From Flavobacterium sp. KMS (GTDB lineage Bacteria; Bacteroidota; Bacteroidia; Flavobacteriales; Flavobacteriaceae): a stretch of DNA of 34,836 bases. Below the pieces are notes generated by a model, which was not told the DNA's origin, searched no databases, and saw only the letters and a program-made list of their open reading frames with translations. The DNA is taken from NCBI RefSeq assembly GCF_000813005.1, contig NZ_JSYP01000030.1, positions 1-34,836 of the forward strand. The letters run 5' to 3'. Positions 1 through 8,330 of the stretch are shown here, piece by piece; the stretch's first letter is position 1, and each line of letters begins with the position of its first letter. A program made the translations under genes and the position numbers.

Positions 1-101
1 TAAAGGTGTAGTACTTCTTCTGTGTTAGTACTAGAAACTATTTCAAAGTGTTCTACTAAAAAATCAGGCAGCATAAATTTTAAAAGGTCTATAGGAGTCA
101 T
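1..101 (-). CDS. Transposase N-terminal region (ISAon1-like), 5' end only
   Basis: An open frame reads leftward from an ATG at 101 and runs off the window edge without a stop, giving 33 residues that begin MTPIDLLKFMLPDFLVEHFE and continue through an STNTEE segment. From memory this resembles the small first protein of ISAon1-type insertion sequences of Bacteroidota, in which a short N-terminal region protein precedes the main transposase. The DNA at about 120-180 may hold the end of the element, but I could not identify a terminal inverted repeat. The gene is partial in this window, so intactness cannot be judged. Confidence 0.55.
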   Translation of the reverse strand, partial: MTPIDLLKFMLPDFLVEHFEIVSSTNTEEVLHL

Positions 102-180
102 CTCAAATTCTTAGATTACAAAGTTCTTATTTTATTTTGACATTCCTCCCCAGGTTTTGTTCTTGATCCAGATTAACCCG

Positions 181-566
181 AAAAAATTAACCGCAAAGAG
201 CGCTAAGATTTGCGCAAAGTCCGCAAAGTTTTAATTAAGCTTTGCGGACTTTGCGTTTTTTAACTTTGCAGTCTTTGCGGTTAAATTAGGAATCGATTGC
301 AAAAGTTGGAGGTTACGAAAAAAAGATACCACAAAGAAGATTAAGATTTACACAAAGTCCGCAAAGTTTTAATTAAGCTTTGCGGACTTTGCGTTTTTTA
401 ACTTTGCAGTCTTTGCGGTTAAATTAGGAATCAAGTACAAAATCTAGAGTTACGAAAAAAGATTACCGCAAAGAACATTAAGATTTACACAAAGTCCGCA
501 AAGTTTTAATTAAGCTTTGCGGACTTTGCGTTTTTTAACTTTGTAATCTTTGCGGTTAAATAGGTA
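181..566. repeat. Three-unit tandem array of a 138-bp palindromic intergenic repeat
   Basis: Three consecutive units repeat with periods of 138 and 137 bp; equivalent points are 240, 378 and 515. Each unit has an inner hairpin. In unit 1 the 16-bp arms CGCAAAGTCCGCAAAG (213-228) and its reverse complement (240-255) flank an 11-nt AT loop. Units 2 and 3 have one mismatch near the outer end of the stem. An outer stem is formed by ACCGCAAAG on the left and CTTTGCGGT on the right. The core around the loop and right arm is identical in all three units, while the linkers differ. No ORF or promoter is apparent. Single shorter relatives lie near 10520-10605, 16404-16548, 29727-29790 and 31498-31540. 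Confidence 0.9.
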
Positions 567-728
567 ATGAAATCCAAATTTCAAATACGTTTATTCCAAT
601 TATGCGTTAAAAAGAGGATATCTGCCCTGATATTATTTATATGATGGGAAAATAGTATTTTCTACTTTAATAGAAATCAATGGATTAAAAAAATAACGAT
701 TTTTTTTGTTTAAAAAACACGAAAAAAG

Positions 729-760
729 CTTGTAGAATCACAACTTCTGTTGTACTTTTG
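729..760 (+). promoter_or_regulatory. Promoter of tRNA-Asp
   Basis: TACTTTTG at 753-760 matches the Bacteroidota -7 consensus TAnnTTTG. A TTG at 730-732 sits 20 nt upstream in the -33 position. The mature tRNA begins 19 nt downstream of the -7 box. Confidence 0.6.
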
Positions 761-779
761 CCCCACAATAAAGCGAGTT

Positions 780-853
780 GGTTTGGTAGTTCAGTTGGTT
801 AGAATACATGCCTGTCACGCATGGGGTCGCGGGTTCGAGTCCCGTCCAGACCG
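780..853 (+). tRNA. tRNA-Asp (GTC)
   Basis: This folds as a complete 74-nt cloverleaf. The acceptor stem is GGTTTGG (780-786) with CCAGACC (846-852), with one T-G pair, and the discriminator base is G853. The anticodon stem CATGC/GCATG encloses the loop CTGTCAC, so the anticodon is GTC. The T-loop contains TTCGAGT. The 3' CCA is not encoded in full, so it would be added after transcription. A promoter precedes the gene and a terminator hairpin follows 10 nt later, consistent with a monocistronic unit. Confidence 0.96.
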
Positions 854-862
854 CAATATTGG

Positions 863-895
863 AAAAGCCTTTCTGTTAAGAAAGGCTTTTTTATT
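863..895 (+). terminator. Rho-independent terminator after tRNA-Asp
   Basis: Perfect 12-bp arms AAAAGCCTTTCT (863-874) and AGAAAGGCTTTT (879-890) flank a GTTA loop, and a T-rich tail follows. Confidence 0.88.
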
Positions 896-973
896 TTATA
901 GTAATTCCACTCCGCTTAATTATCTTCCTTATATTTATATATCGCAAAAGTCTGTCGATATACACGTACTACA

Positions 974-1801
974 ATGGAACATTCAATTCATAAAGAACAC
1001 AAGTACTATATTAAAACGGTAGATACTGATAAAAAAAGTATTTATTGTTATCATGATTTGATGGGGGAATTATATGTTCCTACACATAAACATAATAAGG
1101 CACAATTTCTTTATACGGAAGGCGATGTTGTATTTGTAACGACTGAAACCAAAACGTATTTTTTACCAGCAAGACATTTTATATGGATTCCAAGTGGAAT
1201 TGAACACAGCATTCATCCAAAGTCTGAAAACGTGATGATGCGAAACTTATACTTTCCTGTAGAAAAGGATGAAGATGTTTTTTATCAAAAAGAAGGTATT
1301 TATCCAGTTAATAACTTACTACTTCAAATGATGCTTTTTACGAATCAATGGAATGGTGATCTTAAAAAAGGAAGTCCGAATTTTGTGATTGCTAAAGCTA
1401 TCAAAGCAATATTACCTCAAATTTGTTTAACCAATTTACCACTAGAATTGCCTTTGCCAAAAGATGCTCGCTTGAGTAAAATCTTGCGTTATGTTGAAAA
1501 TAATTTAGGAGAAACGATTCTGTTTGGAGAAGTTGCGCATCAATTTGGATATAGTGAGAAGTCTTTATATCGTTTGTTTCAGAAAGATTTAGGAATGTCT
1601 TTTATTCAATATTATACAATCAGAAGAGTATTAAAAGCAATTGAATTGCTGCTTGATCGAAAATTATCTGTAAAAGAAGTAGCTCAAGAAGTTGGGTACA
1701 GTAGTGTGCCAACATTTAGCAATACGTTTTTTAAGATATTAGGACAGCGGCCTTCTGATTATCTTAATGGAGAAAACATTCTGAAAAAAGGGAAGTTGTA
1801 A
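974..1801 (+). CDS. AraC family transcriptional regulator
   Basis: A 275-residue regulator with two parts. The N-terminal half (about 30-95) is a cupin-like AraC ligand-binding fold with a THKH motif at 37-40 and an IPSGIEHSI strand. The C-terminal part (about 165-265) has two helix-turn-helix units: FGEVAHQFGYSEKSLYRLF, and VKEVAQEVGYSS leading to the family signature ending GQRPSDYL. No membrane or receiver domain is seen, so it should act as a cytosolic, ligand-responsive DNA-binding protein. It is encoded just before and in the same direction as a TolC/HlyD/MFS efflux set, which suggests that it controls that set. The 334-bp repeat-containing gap means the efflux genes probably have their own promoter. 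The ligand is unknown. Confidence 0.92.
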   Translation: MEHSIHKEHKYYIKTVDTDKKSIYCYHDLMGELYVPTHKHNKAQFLYTEGDVVFVTTETKTYFLPARHFIWIPSGIEHSIHPKSENVMMRNLYFPVEKDEDVFYQKEGIYPVNNLLLQMMLFTNQWNGDLKKGSPNFVIAKAIKAILPQICLTNLPLELPLPKDARLSKILRYVENNLGETILFGEVAHQFGYSEKSLYRLFQKDLGMSFIQYYTIRRVLKAIELLLDRKLSVKEVAQEVGYSSVPTFSNTFFKILGQRPSDYLNGENILKKGKL

Positions 1802-1858
1802 AAGAAATCTACTTATGGGTATTGGTTTTTTTTAGCGAAATCAGTATGAGTAAAATGT

Positions 1859-1994
1859 TTTCACGCAGATTCTGCAGATTTAGCAGATTTTTGAATCGCA
1901 AACTTGTCTTTCTGAGGAACGAAGAATCACCACAAGAATATCCATAATCTTTGTCGAGCTACTAACGGAGATTCTTCGTTCCTCAGAAAGACAA
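1859..1994. repeat. Intergenic repeat with a perfect 25-bp inverted repeat
   Basis: The 334-bp gap between the AraC and TolC genes has no gene. At 1859-1895 there is a CAGATT-rich repeat segment. It is followed by a perfect inverted repeat with 25-bp arms at 1904-1928 and 1970-1994 and a 41-nt loop; the right arm includes CGTTCCTCAGAAAGACAA. The right half (GTCGAG-N-TACT to AGAAAGACAA) recurs in related form at 34745-34812. The remaining 1995-2135 is AT-rich and presumably carries the TolC promoter, which I could not assign to a clear consensus. Confidence 0.85.
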
Positions 1995-2135
1995 TATTGA
2001 GGCTTGTGCTACTAAATCCATATGAAAAACTCAATTGTTAAAATTTGTCCGAAATGAATATGTTATTGACTTTTTAGAATTATCAGGCAATTATAAAATG
2101 AAAGAACTTTGCAGTGAATAAATCACACTACTTTC

Positions 2136-3482
2136 ATGTTCCTTAAAAAATGGTTTTCGATACAGTGTTATCGTCCAAAAAAAATAGCTTTAATCCTGAT
2201 TTTACTTGGGATAACTACACTACAAGCTCAGCAAATAAATCCGATTTCATTACAAGAAGCGATTAAAATTGCAAAAGAAAACAACAAAAACATACTTAAA
2301 TCTCGCATTGAAGTCGATATTTCTAAAGAGAATATCAAAGAAACCAAAGAACTTCGTTTGCCTGAAATAGATTTTAATGGAGGTTATTCTCGTGTTACAA
2401 ACTTAACAGAGTTTAAAGGTGGGTTTCTAAAAGATAAAGATGTAACCCATACTATTCCAGAGATGTATAATATAGGAACGGCTATTAAAGTGCCACTATA
2501 TGCTGGAAATAAGATAAACAATGCTATCGCAATTGCTAATCAGGAAAGTAAGATTGCTCAGGTAAAAAGCGAAAAAGCTGAAAATGATATTCAGTTAGAA
2601 GTAATTGCTACTTATTTGGGAATTCAGAAAATGATGGAACTTCAAAAAATCATTGATGAAAATATCAAAGAAGAACAAAGCCGACTTAAAGAAGTTCAAT
2701 CCTTAAAGAACCACGGTACAATTACCAAGAATGAAGTTTTAAGAGCAGAGCTTCAACTTTCGGATCGTGAACTGAATGCTTTGACAAACTCTAAAAATAT
2801 CAAAATAGCACTTCATGAATTAAAAACAATTCTTCAGTTACCCGAAGAACAAGAAATAGCGATTGATACAACGGCAAGTTTTAATGAAGATGTAAAGATG
2901 GATAATTACAATTTCTATTTAAATAATACACTTCAAAATGAAGAGATGCGAATTGCAAATCAGGAAATCGAAATCAAGAAGACAGAATTGAAATTGGCAA
3001 AAGGAAATTATTATCCAACCATAAACTTCTTTGGAGATTATAATTTAAAATATCCCAATTATATGTTTTTTCCACCAAATCCTTATTTGTATAGTCTAGG
3101 ACAAGTTGGTATCGAAGCTACATTTAGTTTGTCGGGATTATATAAAAATAAAACCAAAGTACATATTGCAAATTCTAGAATTGAATTACAGAAAACCCAA
3201 TCAGAAATTGTAAAGAATAAAGTTCAGGATGAATTATTTAGAAATCATACGCAATATGAAGAAATCACGGAGAAGATTAAAGTTGTCGATAAAGCATTAA
3301 AATTAGCAACCGAGAATTATCGTATTGTTAAGTTAAAGTACCTGAACCAATTGGTTCTGATCACCGAAATGGTCGATGCTGATAATGCGTTGCTGCAAGC
3401 AAAATATAATAAAATCGCAACGAGAATTGATGCCGAAATGAAACATTATGAATTGCTTCATACTGCAGGATTATTAAAATAA
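2136..3482 (+). CDS. TolC family outer-membrane efflux protein
   Basis: A 448-residue protein with an N-terminal signal peptide: a basic start, a hydrophobic stretch at about 16-28, and a probable cleavage near LQAQ. The mature part begins with ISLQEAIKIAKENNKNI, the usual first helix of outer-membrane efflux proteins. Two similar halves rich in long coiled-coil helices follow, as expected for the duplicated TolC fold, which forms a trimeric channel across the outer membrane and periplasm. It is the first gene of a co-directional set: a HlyD-type adaptor begins 28 bp downstream and an MFS pump follows. Substrates are unknown; drugs or other toxic small molecules are typical for such sets. Confidence 0.93.
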   Translation: MFLKKWFSIQCYRPKKIALILILLGITTLQAQQINPISLQEAIKIAKENNKNILKSRIEVDISKENIKETKELRLPEIDFNGGYSRVTNLTEFKGGFLKDKDVTHTIPEMYNIGTAIKVPLYAGNKINNAIAIANQESKIAQVKSEKAENDIQLEVIATYLGIQKMMELQKIIDENIKEEQSRLKEVQSLKNHGTITKNEVLRAELQLSDRELNALTNSKNIKIALHELKTILQLPEEQEIAIDTTASFNEDVKMDNYNFYLNNTLQNEEMRIANQEIEIKKTELKLAKGNYYPTINFFGDYNLKYPNYMFFPPNPYLYSLGQVGIEATFSLSGLYKNKTKVHIANSRIELQKTQSEIVKNKVQDELFRNHTQYEEITEKIKVVDKALKLATENYRIVKLKYLNQLVLITEMVDADNALLQAKYNKIATRIDAEMKHYELLHTAGLLK

Positions 3483-3510
3483 TTGAATTTTAAAGAGAGA
3501 ATAGAATTTT

Positions 3511-4563
3511 ATGGTAAAGATAAAAAATGAAACAAGAGCTAATAAGTCGTTTCATACATTGATAACTGTTATTGCATGCGTGCTTGTTTTAAGCGGAATC
3601 GTTTTGGGAATTTGGTTTTATGTTTTTAATAAAAATCACGAAGAAACCAATGATGCTCAGGTTGAGCAATATGTTACACCTATTATGTCCAGAATTACTG
3701 GATACGTTCAGGAAGTTCGTTACGAAGAAAATCAGTTTGTACATAAAGGAGATACTTTATTAGTTATAGACAATCGCGAGTATAAATCAAGATTAGATGT
3801 GGCTTTGGCAGATGTAGAAAGTGCTAAAAGAAATAGCGTTGTTGTCGAGAAAAATGTAGCTACAACCGCAAGTGCAACTACAATTGGGAAGTCGCAATTG
3901 GCTGCAGCCAAAACCAATCTTTGGAAAACACAATTAGAGTACCAACGATACAAAGCTTTGGTAAAAGAAGAAGCTGCAACCGAACAACAATTAGAGAAGG
4001 TAAAAGCAGATTACGAATCGGCTCAGGCACATTATCAGGAAATAAGTAACCGAATCGAATCATCGACTTTAAATACATCACAAGCTGCAGCAAATATACC
4101 TACTGCACAAACAGTAATTCAGTCCAAACAAGCATTGGCAGATAATGCTGCTTTGTTTCTTTCGTACACAGTAATCACTGCGCCTTATGACGGATGGGTT
4201 GCTAAAAAAACAATTCAGCCAGGACAAATGATAAAAGAAGGGCAAACTTTGTTGTCGATGGTGAGTAAAGAAAAATGGATTACAGCAAACTTTAAAGAAA
4301 CTCAAGTTCAGTTTTTAACTATCGGTCAAGAAGTAGAGATACACGCAGATGCGATTAATGATAAAGAATTTGTAGGAGTAGTTACTTCGTTATCTCCAGC
4401 CAGTGGCGCACGATTTTCGTTATTGCCGCCAGATAATGCCACGGGAAACTTTATCAAGATAGAACAAAGAATCCCAGTAAGAATAAAATTAAAAGACACA
4501 AGCGAGCAAACTGATTTCCTTCGTGCCGGAATGAATATAACTGTAGTAGCCGAACACAAATAA
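3511..4563 (+). CDS. HlyD/EmrA-type membrane fusion protein
   Basis: A 350-residue periplasmic adaptor. One membrane helix lies at about 17-38. Next comes the TNDAQVEQYVTP segment, close to the conserved TDNAYV-type motif of EmrA-like adaptors. A split biotinyl-lipoyl-like domain is seen as VRYEENQFVHKGDTLLVID and, after a coiled coil, as TAPYDGWV followed by IQPGQMIKEGQTLL. A beta-barrel region ends the protein. In tripartite pumps this family links the inner-membrane transporter to TolC. It lies between the TolC and MFS genes, with only 4 bp before the MFS start, so cotranscription is very likely. The MFS partner makes EmrA-like a better description than a secretion adaptor for proteins. 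Confidence 0.93.
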   Translation: MVKIKNETRANKSFHTLITVIACVLVLSGIVLGIWFYVFNKNHEETNDAQVEQYVTPIMSRITGYVQEVRYEENQFVHKGDTLLVIDNREYKSRLDVALADVESAKRNSVVVEKNVATTASATTIGKSQLAAAKTNLWKTQLEYQRYKALVKEEAATEQQLEKVKADYESAQAHYQEISNRIESSTLNTSQAAANIPTAQTVIQSKQALADNAALFLSYTVITAPYDGWVAKKTIQPGQMIKEGQTLLSMVSKEKWITANFKETQVQFLTIGQEVEIHADAINDKEFVGVVTSLSPASGARFSLLPPDNATGNFIKIEQRIPVRIKLKDTSEQTDFLRAGMNITVVAEHK

Positions 4564-4567
4564 CATA

Positions 4568-6157
4568 ATGTTAGACAATACAAGCGTTTTTAAATCATGG
4601 GTTCCTAATTGGGCAATCATTGTAATCTTGTTTTTTTGCATGTTACATTCCATGATTTTGTTGGGAGTTTACTCATCAAATGTTACTTATGCATCAAGTT
4701 TTCTAGATATAGAACCAGAGGACTTGCAATTCTCTATGTGCGTTACTTACGGGACTTTACTTGCCACAATATTAATAGAAAGCCGATTTTCTAAATTTTT
4801 CCCCACTAAAAAATATCTGATTGCGGTATTTTGTTTGGTAGCCATTACTATAATGTTGTCGGCTTATGTAAAGAACTTTTCATTGTTTATAATGATAAGA
4901 ATGGCCGAAGGTTTCCTAATGGCATTACCTGGAGTTCCGTTAAGGCAGTTATTAATTACCAGATTTAAATCTAAAAATGCAATTATAATTGGGTTCACCT
5001 TTAATTATGGGGCGCTACTATTATCATCGCCTTTTATAATGAATATTGCTGTTTGGCTTTTAGAAAATTACGATTGGAGATACATGGCGTATGGTTCGGC
5101 ATTATTCCAGATTATTTGTGTTTTATTAATAATGATAACGTTTAATGATAGTCGTCTCCATCGCAAAATTCCTTTGTATCAAATAGATTGGACAAGCTTT
5201 GTCTTATTGCTGATTGCCATATTATGCGGAGCGTATTTCTTTGTATATGCCGAGAAAAAATATTGGTTTGAATCTTTCGAAATCCGATTTGCATTAATTG
5301 CATCATTAATTTCGACCGGTTTATTTATTTTTAGACAATTGCACGTAAAACGACCTTGTTTTGATTTAAATGTTTTTAGATATGCCAATCTAAGAATCGG
5401 TTTCTTGTTGTTTTTCCTTTTTTATATCGGTAGAGCAACACTTAATATTTGTCATAGTACGATGTTTAGTGTCTGGAACTGGGAGCCATCGCGTGTGGCG
5501 CATATTCAGTTTCTTAATGTAATAGGTAATGTAATCGGAATGGTTTTGGCGGCAGTATTTCTTGCAAAAACAGTAGCTTCGAGATATATCTTTATGCTTG
5601 GGTTTTTTATTCTTGCAGTGTTCCACTTATGGTTTACGTTTCTTTTTGTACCCGATATTTCATTATCGGCAATGGCAATACCATATATTTTGCAAGGAGT
5701 TGCAGTAGGGGTTTTGTTCGTGCCGTTGGTTTTATTTACAATGTCATCGGTTCCTACAGGTTTAGCGCCATATTCTGGAGCAATAGGAGTTTCAGGGCGT
5801 TTTTGGGGAAGTACAATTGGGTTTTGTATTATGCAAAATGCAGAGAAGTTTTTCCAGAAATCACACTTTACAAAACTGACACAGTTTATTGCGCCCGAAA
5901 ATCCCGAAACGCAAAGCAGAATCGCGCAAACAGCGCAAAGCTTCGTGGGTAAAGGTTTTAGTCCAGACGAGGCTAATCTTCTGGCGATGAAACAAATTTT
6001 AGGTTCAGTAACCAAGCAATCTATTTTGTTATCAAATATGGAGATTTTCACCGCTGTTGGTTACGGATTATTAATTGTTGTAGTCTTGTTAGGAATCAAT
6101 CAGCATTTAAAACAAACATTTGATGTTTTTAAAAACCGAGTTTGGAATAGTTTCTAA
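4568..6157 (+). CDS. MFS transporter, EmrB/DHA2-like
   Basis: A 529-residue integral membrane protein with many hydrophobic helices from residue 14 to about 515. Its length fits the 14-helix DHA2 (EmrB/QacA) class better than 12-helix MFS proteins. It starts 4 bp after the adaptor gene and closes the TolC-HlyD-MFS set, so it should be the proton-driven inner-membrane pump of that complex. The region around FPTKKYLIAV is where the loop 2-3 motif of MFS proteins lies, but the classical sequence is degenerate. The gene ends 2 bp before the convergent DUF456 gene, with no room for a separate terminator. Confidence 0.88.
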   Translation: MLDNTSVFKSWVPNWAIIVILFFCMLHSMILLGVYSSNVTYASSFLDIEPEDLQFSMCVTYGTLLATILIESRFSKFFPTKKYLIAVFCLVAITIMLSAYVKNFSLFIMIRMAEGFLMALPGVPLRQLLITRFKSKNAIIIGFTFNYGALLLSSPFIMNIAVWLLENYDWRYMAYGSALFQIICVLLIMITFNDSRLHRKIPLYQIDWTSFVLLLIAILCGAYFFVYAEKKYWFESFEIRFALIASLISTGLFIFRQLHVKRPCFDLNVFRYANLRIGFLLFFLFYIGRATLNICHSTMFSVWNWEPSRVAHIQFLNVIGNVIGMVLAAVFLAKTVASRYIFMLGFFILAVFHLWFTFLFVPDISLSAMAIPYILQGVAVGVLFVPLVLFTMSSVPTGLAPYSGAIGVSGRFWGSTIGFCIMQNAEKFFQKSHFTKLTQFIAPENPETQSRIAQTAQSFVGKGFSPDEANLLAMKQILGSVTKQSILLSNMEIFTAVGYGLLIVVVLLGINQHLKQTFDVFKNRVWNSF

Positions 6158-6159
6158 AT

Positions 6160-6660
6160 TCAGAACAATCCAGCGCGATTTTGCCATACAATCGTAAGGA
6201 AAAGTCCGAAGAATATAATGCAAAGCATAAAGTTTATAAAACTCGATGCCAGAAAGCCAATAAAAGAACCTGTTGCAGCTTTTAGCGCGCGATTATGATC
6301 TTTAGAATCGTAGATTAATTCTCCGATAAATGCTCCTGCAAATGGGCCAATAATAAAACCAAACGGAATTGGGGCAAAAATACCAACGACCAAACCGATA
6401 TTAGTCCCCCAGACTCCATAAGTACTTCCGCCAAATTTCTTAGTCCCTTTGGCGGGAATGATATAGTTTAGGACAGAAATGATGATTGTTACAGCAAGTG
6501 TAATGCCTAAAACCCAATAATTCATTGGGACAACTTTTGTCATATAAAGCAATAATAAACCAATCCAACTAAGGCTTATTCCGGGTAAAACAGGTAAAAA
6601 ACTACCTAAAATACCAACAATCATGCATATAAAGCCGAGTAACAATAATAGTGAATCCAT
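6160..6660 (-). CDS. DUF456 family membrane protein
   Basis: A 166-residue, almost entirely hydrophobic protein with a glycine-rich pattern. It begins MDSLLLLLGFICMIVGILGS and contains FLPVLPGISLSWIG, AKGTKKFGGSTYGVWGTNIG and a central GPFAGAFIGELI segment. This arrangement is typical of DUF456, a family of small inner-membrane proteins of unknown role. Its 3' end abuts the MFS gene tail to tail. Upstream it is divergent from an exported hypothetical gene, with only 49 bp between starts. Confidence 0.85.
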   Translation of the reverse strand: MDSLLLLLGFICMIVGILGSFLPVLPGISLSWIGLLLLYMTKVVPMNYWVLGITLAVTIIISVLNYIIPAKGTKKFGGSTYGVWGTNIGLVVGIFAPIPFGFIIGPFAGAFIGELIYDSKDHNRALKAATGSFIGFLASSFINFMLCIIFFGLFLTIVWQNRAGLF

Positions 6661-6672
6661 ATAATTTTTTTG

Positions 6673-6680
6673 TAATTTTG
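6673..6680 (+). promoter_or_regulatory. -7 promoter element for the exported protein gene at 6710
   Basis: TAATTTTG fits TAnnTTTG exactly and lies 29 nt before the start codon. No good TTTG is seen at the -33 position, so only the -7 box is supported. Confidence 0.5.
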
Positions 6681-6709
6681 CGCCTACAATCCTTTAGTTA
6701 GATTCGTCC

Positions 6710-7093
6710 ATGTTTAGATTTTTGCAATTTGTATTGTTTTGTTCCTTGATTTTTTCAATCAATACAAGTACGTATGCACAAACTAAAAAACTTTCAATAG
6801 ACGATAGATTACTTCAGGATAGCATCTATAAAAGTAATAAGAAAAAAGTATTAAATTTTTCAATGAAAGATTTTGATGCACTTTTTTTTGATTTTTTTAA
6901 AACTAAAAGCAATCCAGATGTAGTTTTAACTAAAACACAGTTTTATAATTATACAGTTCAAATTGCTACTTTCTCTGACCGTTTGGCTAGTTTATATCCT
7001 GCTCAAAAGGAGATTGCGGCAAAAAATAAAGAAGAGTGGTTGTCAGAAAGCTATGAAGATTATTTATTATACAAAGCTTCTCAAAAAAAATAA
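6710..7093 (+). CDS. Exported hypothetical protein
   Basis: A 127-residue protein with a clear signal peptide: a hydrophobic stretch from FLQFVLF to about residue 20, with likely cleavage after STYAQ. The mature part is hydrophilic, lysine- and aspartate-rich, with aromatic patches (DFDALFFDFFKTK) and a C-terminal SYEDYLLYKASQKK. I do not recognise a family. It is followed 42 bp later by a lipoprotein gene in the same direction, so the two may be cotranscribed. Location is probably periplasmic. Confidence 0.75.
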   Translation: MFRFLQFVLFCSLIFSINTSTYAQTKKLSIDDRLLQDSIYKSNKKKVLNFSMKDFDALFFDFFKTKSNPDVVLTKTQFYNYTVQIATFSDRLASLYPAQKEIAAKNKEEWLSESYEDYLLYKASQKK

Positions 7094-7135
7094 TTGTATT
7101 TTTATAAATTAATAGTTTAATTCAAAATCAAAGCC

Positions 7136-7612
7136 TTGAAGCAGTTTTCCCTTTTATTAATAATCTTTTTATTTAACTCTTGTCAATATTTTGAGAAGCA
7201 GGTTCCTTCTGAAAAAGAATTATTGCAAAAAGAGTTAAAATCGATTAACTGGAAAGAAGTCGATGAGTTTCCATCTGTGGTCGATTGCGAGAAAATTGAA
7301 AATAAAAAGCAACGTCAACAATGTTTCTTCGAGATAATGACGCAACTTATCCAGCAAAAACTAAGCAGTGACACCCTTGCAATACTTTATCCAGAACTAG
7401 ATACTATCGAAGTAAAAGTGACAATTTTTCCAAATGCCACAATGAAATTCGAACCTCAGTTCCCAAAAGATTCAGTGGCTTACGATACAGTAAAAATTGA
7501 TAGCATTCTCCGTGCCCGTTTAGTCGATTTTCCAAAAGTAAATCCAGCTATTAAACGCGGAATTCCTGTAAAAACACAATTTATATTACCTGTAATTCTA
7601 AAAGTAGAGTAA
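7136..7612 (+). CDS. Lipoprotein with a TonB C-terminal-like domain (TTG start)
   Basis: A 158-residue protein read from a TTG codon; no ATG is available upstream in frame near the signal peptide. It has a lipoprotein signal with lipobox FNSC and lipidated Cys16. A segment SVVDCEKIENKKQRQQCFFEIM resembles the paired-cysteine stretch often found before the C-terminal domain of flavobacterial TonB-like proteins. The end (about 110-158, FPKVNPAIKRGIPVKTQFILPVIL) fits the beta strands of that domain. It lacks an N-terminal TonB membrane anchor and a proline-rich linker, so it is unlikely to be a true energy transducer. The next gene begins 3 bp after its stop. Confidence 0.7.
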   Translation: MKQFSLLLIIFLFNSCQYFEKQVPSEKELLQKELKSINWKEVDEFPSVVDCEKIENKKQRQQCFFEIMTQLIQQKLSSDTLAILYPELDTIEVKVTIFPNATMKFEPQFPKDSVAYDTVKIDSILRARLVDFPKVNPAIKRGIPVKTQFILPVILKVE

Positions 7613-7615
7613 GTA

Positions 7616-8329
7616 GTGCCATTTACTTTTTCGCACCCAGCTATTGTTCTGCCATTTTTAAAGAATAAAAAACTCTCAGCAACAGCTTTGGTAATTGGGT
7701 CAATGTCTCCCGATTTAGAATATTTTTTCAGAATGAAAATGCAAGGCGATATCGGACATACTTTTTTAGGTGTGTTTCTGGTAGATATTCCTTTAGGCGT
7801 TTTAGTAGCATTTTTATTTCATCAAATAATAAAAAGACCATTAATAGACAATTTGCCTGATTTTATTAAAGAAAGATTATATGTTCTTAAAGAAAGTAAC
7901 TGGTTAAATTACTTTAAATCTAATATCTGGATTGTTATTGTCTCATTTATATTAGGAATTTTTTCTCATATATTTTGGGATTCATTCACACATATAAATG
8001 GGTATTTTGTACAAAGAATACACTTTTTGGGAGGAGAGTTATATTCAATTCCTGTTTATAAAATCGCTCAGCATTTAAGTTCTTTAATTGGGATGATATT
8101 AATCCTTTTTTATATCTATAAATTGCCTGTGAGAATTGAAGAACATAATAAAGTCAATCTTAAATATTGGTTTTCTGTAATAGGTATTGCGGTAATAATC
8201 CTGAGTATACGATTTGCATTAGGAATGACATTTAAACAAATAGGGAGTGTAGTTGTAAGTGCAATTTCCTCCATGTTTTTGGCGCTAACTTTTACAGGAT
8301 TGATTTTCAGAAACAGAAAAATTATTTAG
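7616..8329 (+). CDS. DUF4184 family membrane protein (GTG start)
   Basis: A 237-residue membrane protein beginning at GTG. The N-terminus MPFTFSHPAIVLPFL with GSMSPDLEYFF is the typical opening of DUF4184, a family of uncharacterised proteins distantly like membrane-bound metal-dependent hydrolases. Conserved histidines occur in GIFSHIFWDSFTHINGYFV. About six membrane helices are apparent. The start lies 3 bp after the preceding lipoprotein stop, so translation may be coupled. Function is unknown. Confidence 0.82.
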   Translation: MPFTFSHPAIVLPFLKNKKLSATALVIGSMSPDLEYFFRMKMQGDIGHTFLGVFLVDIPLGVLVAFLFHQIIKRPLIDNLPDFIKERLYVLKESNWLNYFKSNIWIVIVSFILGIFSHIFWDSFTHINGYFVQRIHFLGGELYSIPVYKIAQHLSSLIGMILILFYIYKLPVRIEEHNKVNLKYWFSVIGIAVIILSIRFALGMTFKQIGSVVVSAISSMFLALTFTGLIFRNRKII

Positions 8330-8330
8330 A

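Noticed and set aside
181..566. CRISPR array
   Set aside because: The repeated unit is about 138 bp and palindromic, there are only three units, and the segments between cores are also similar to each other. No cas genes are nearby.
750..1022. A 90-residue protein on the plus strand
   Set aside because: The frame runs through the tRNA-Asp gene, its terminator and into the AraC gene; the peptide has no family features.
5506..6051. A 181-residue protein antisense to the MFS gene
   Set aside because: It lies wholly inside the MFS coding region on the opposite strand. The peptide shows no domain pattern, while the MFS frame has clear membrane helices.
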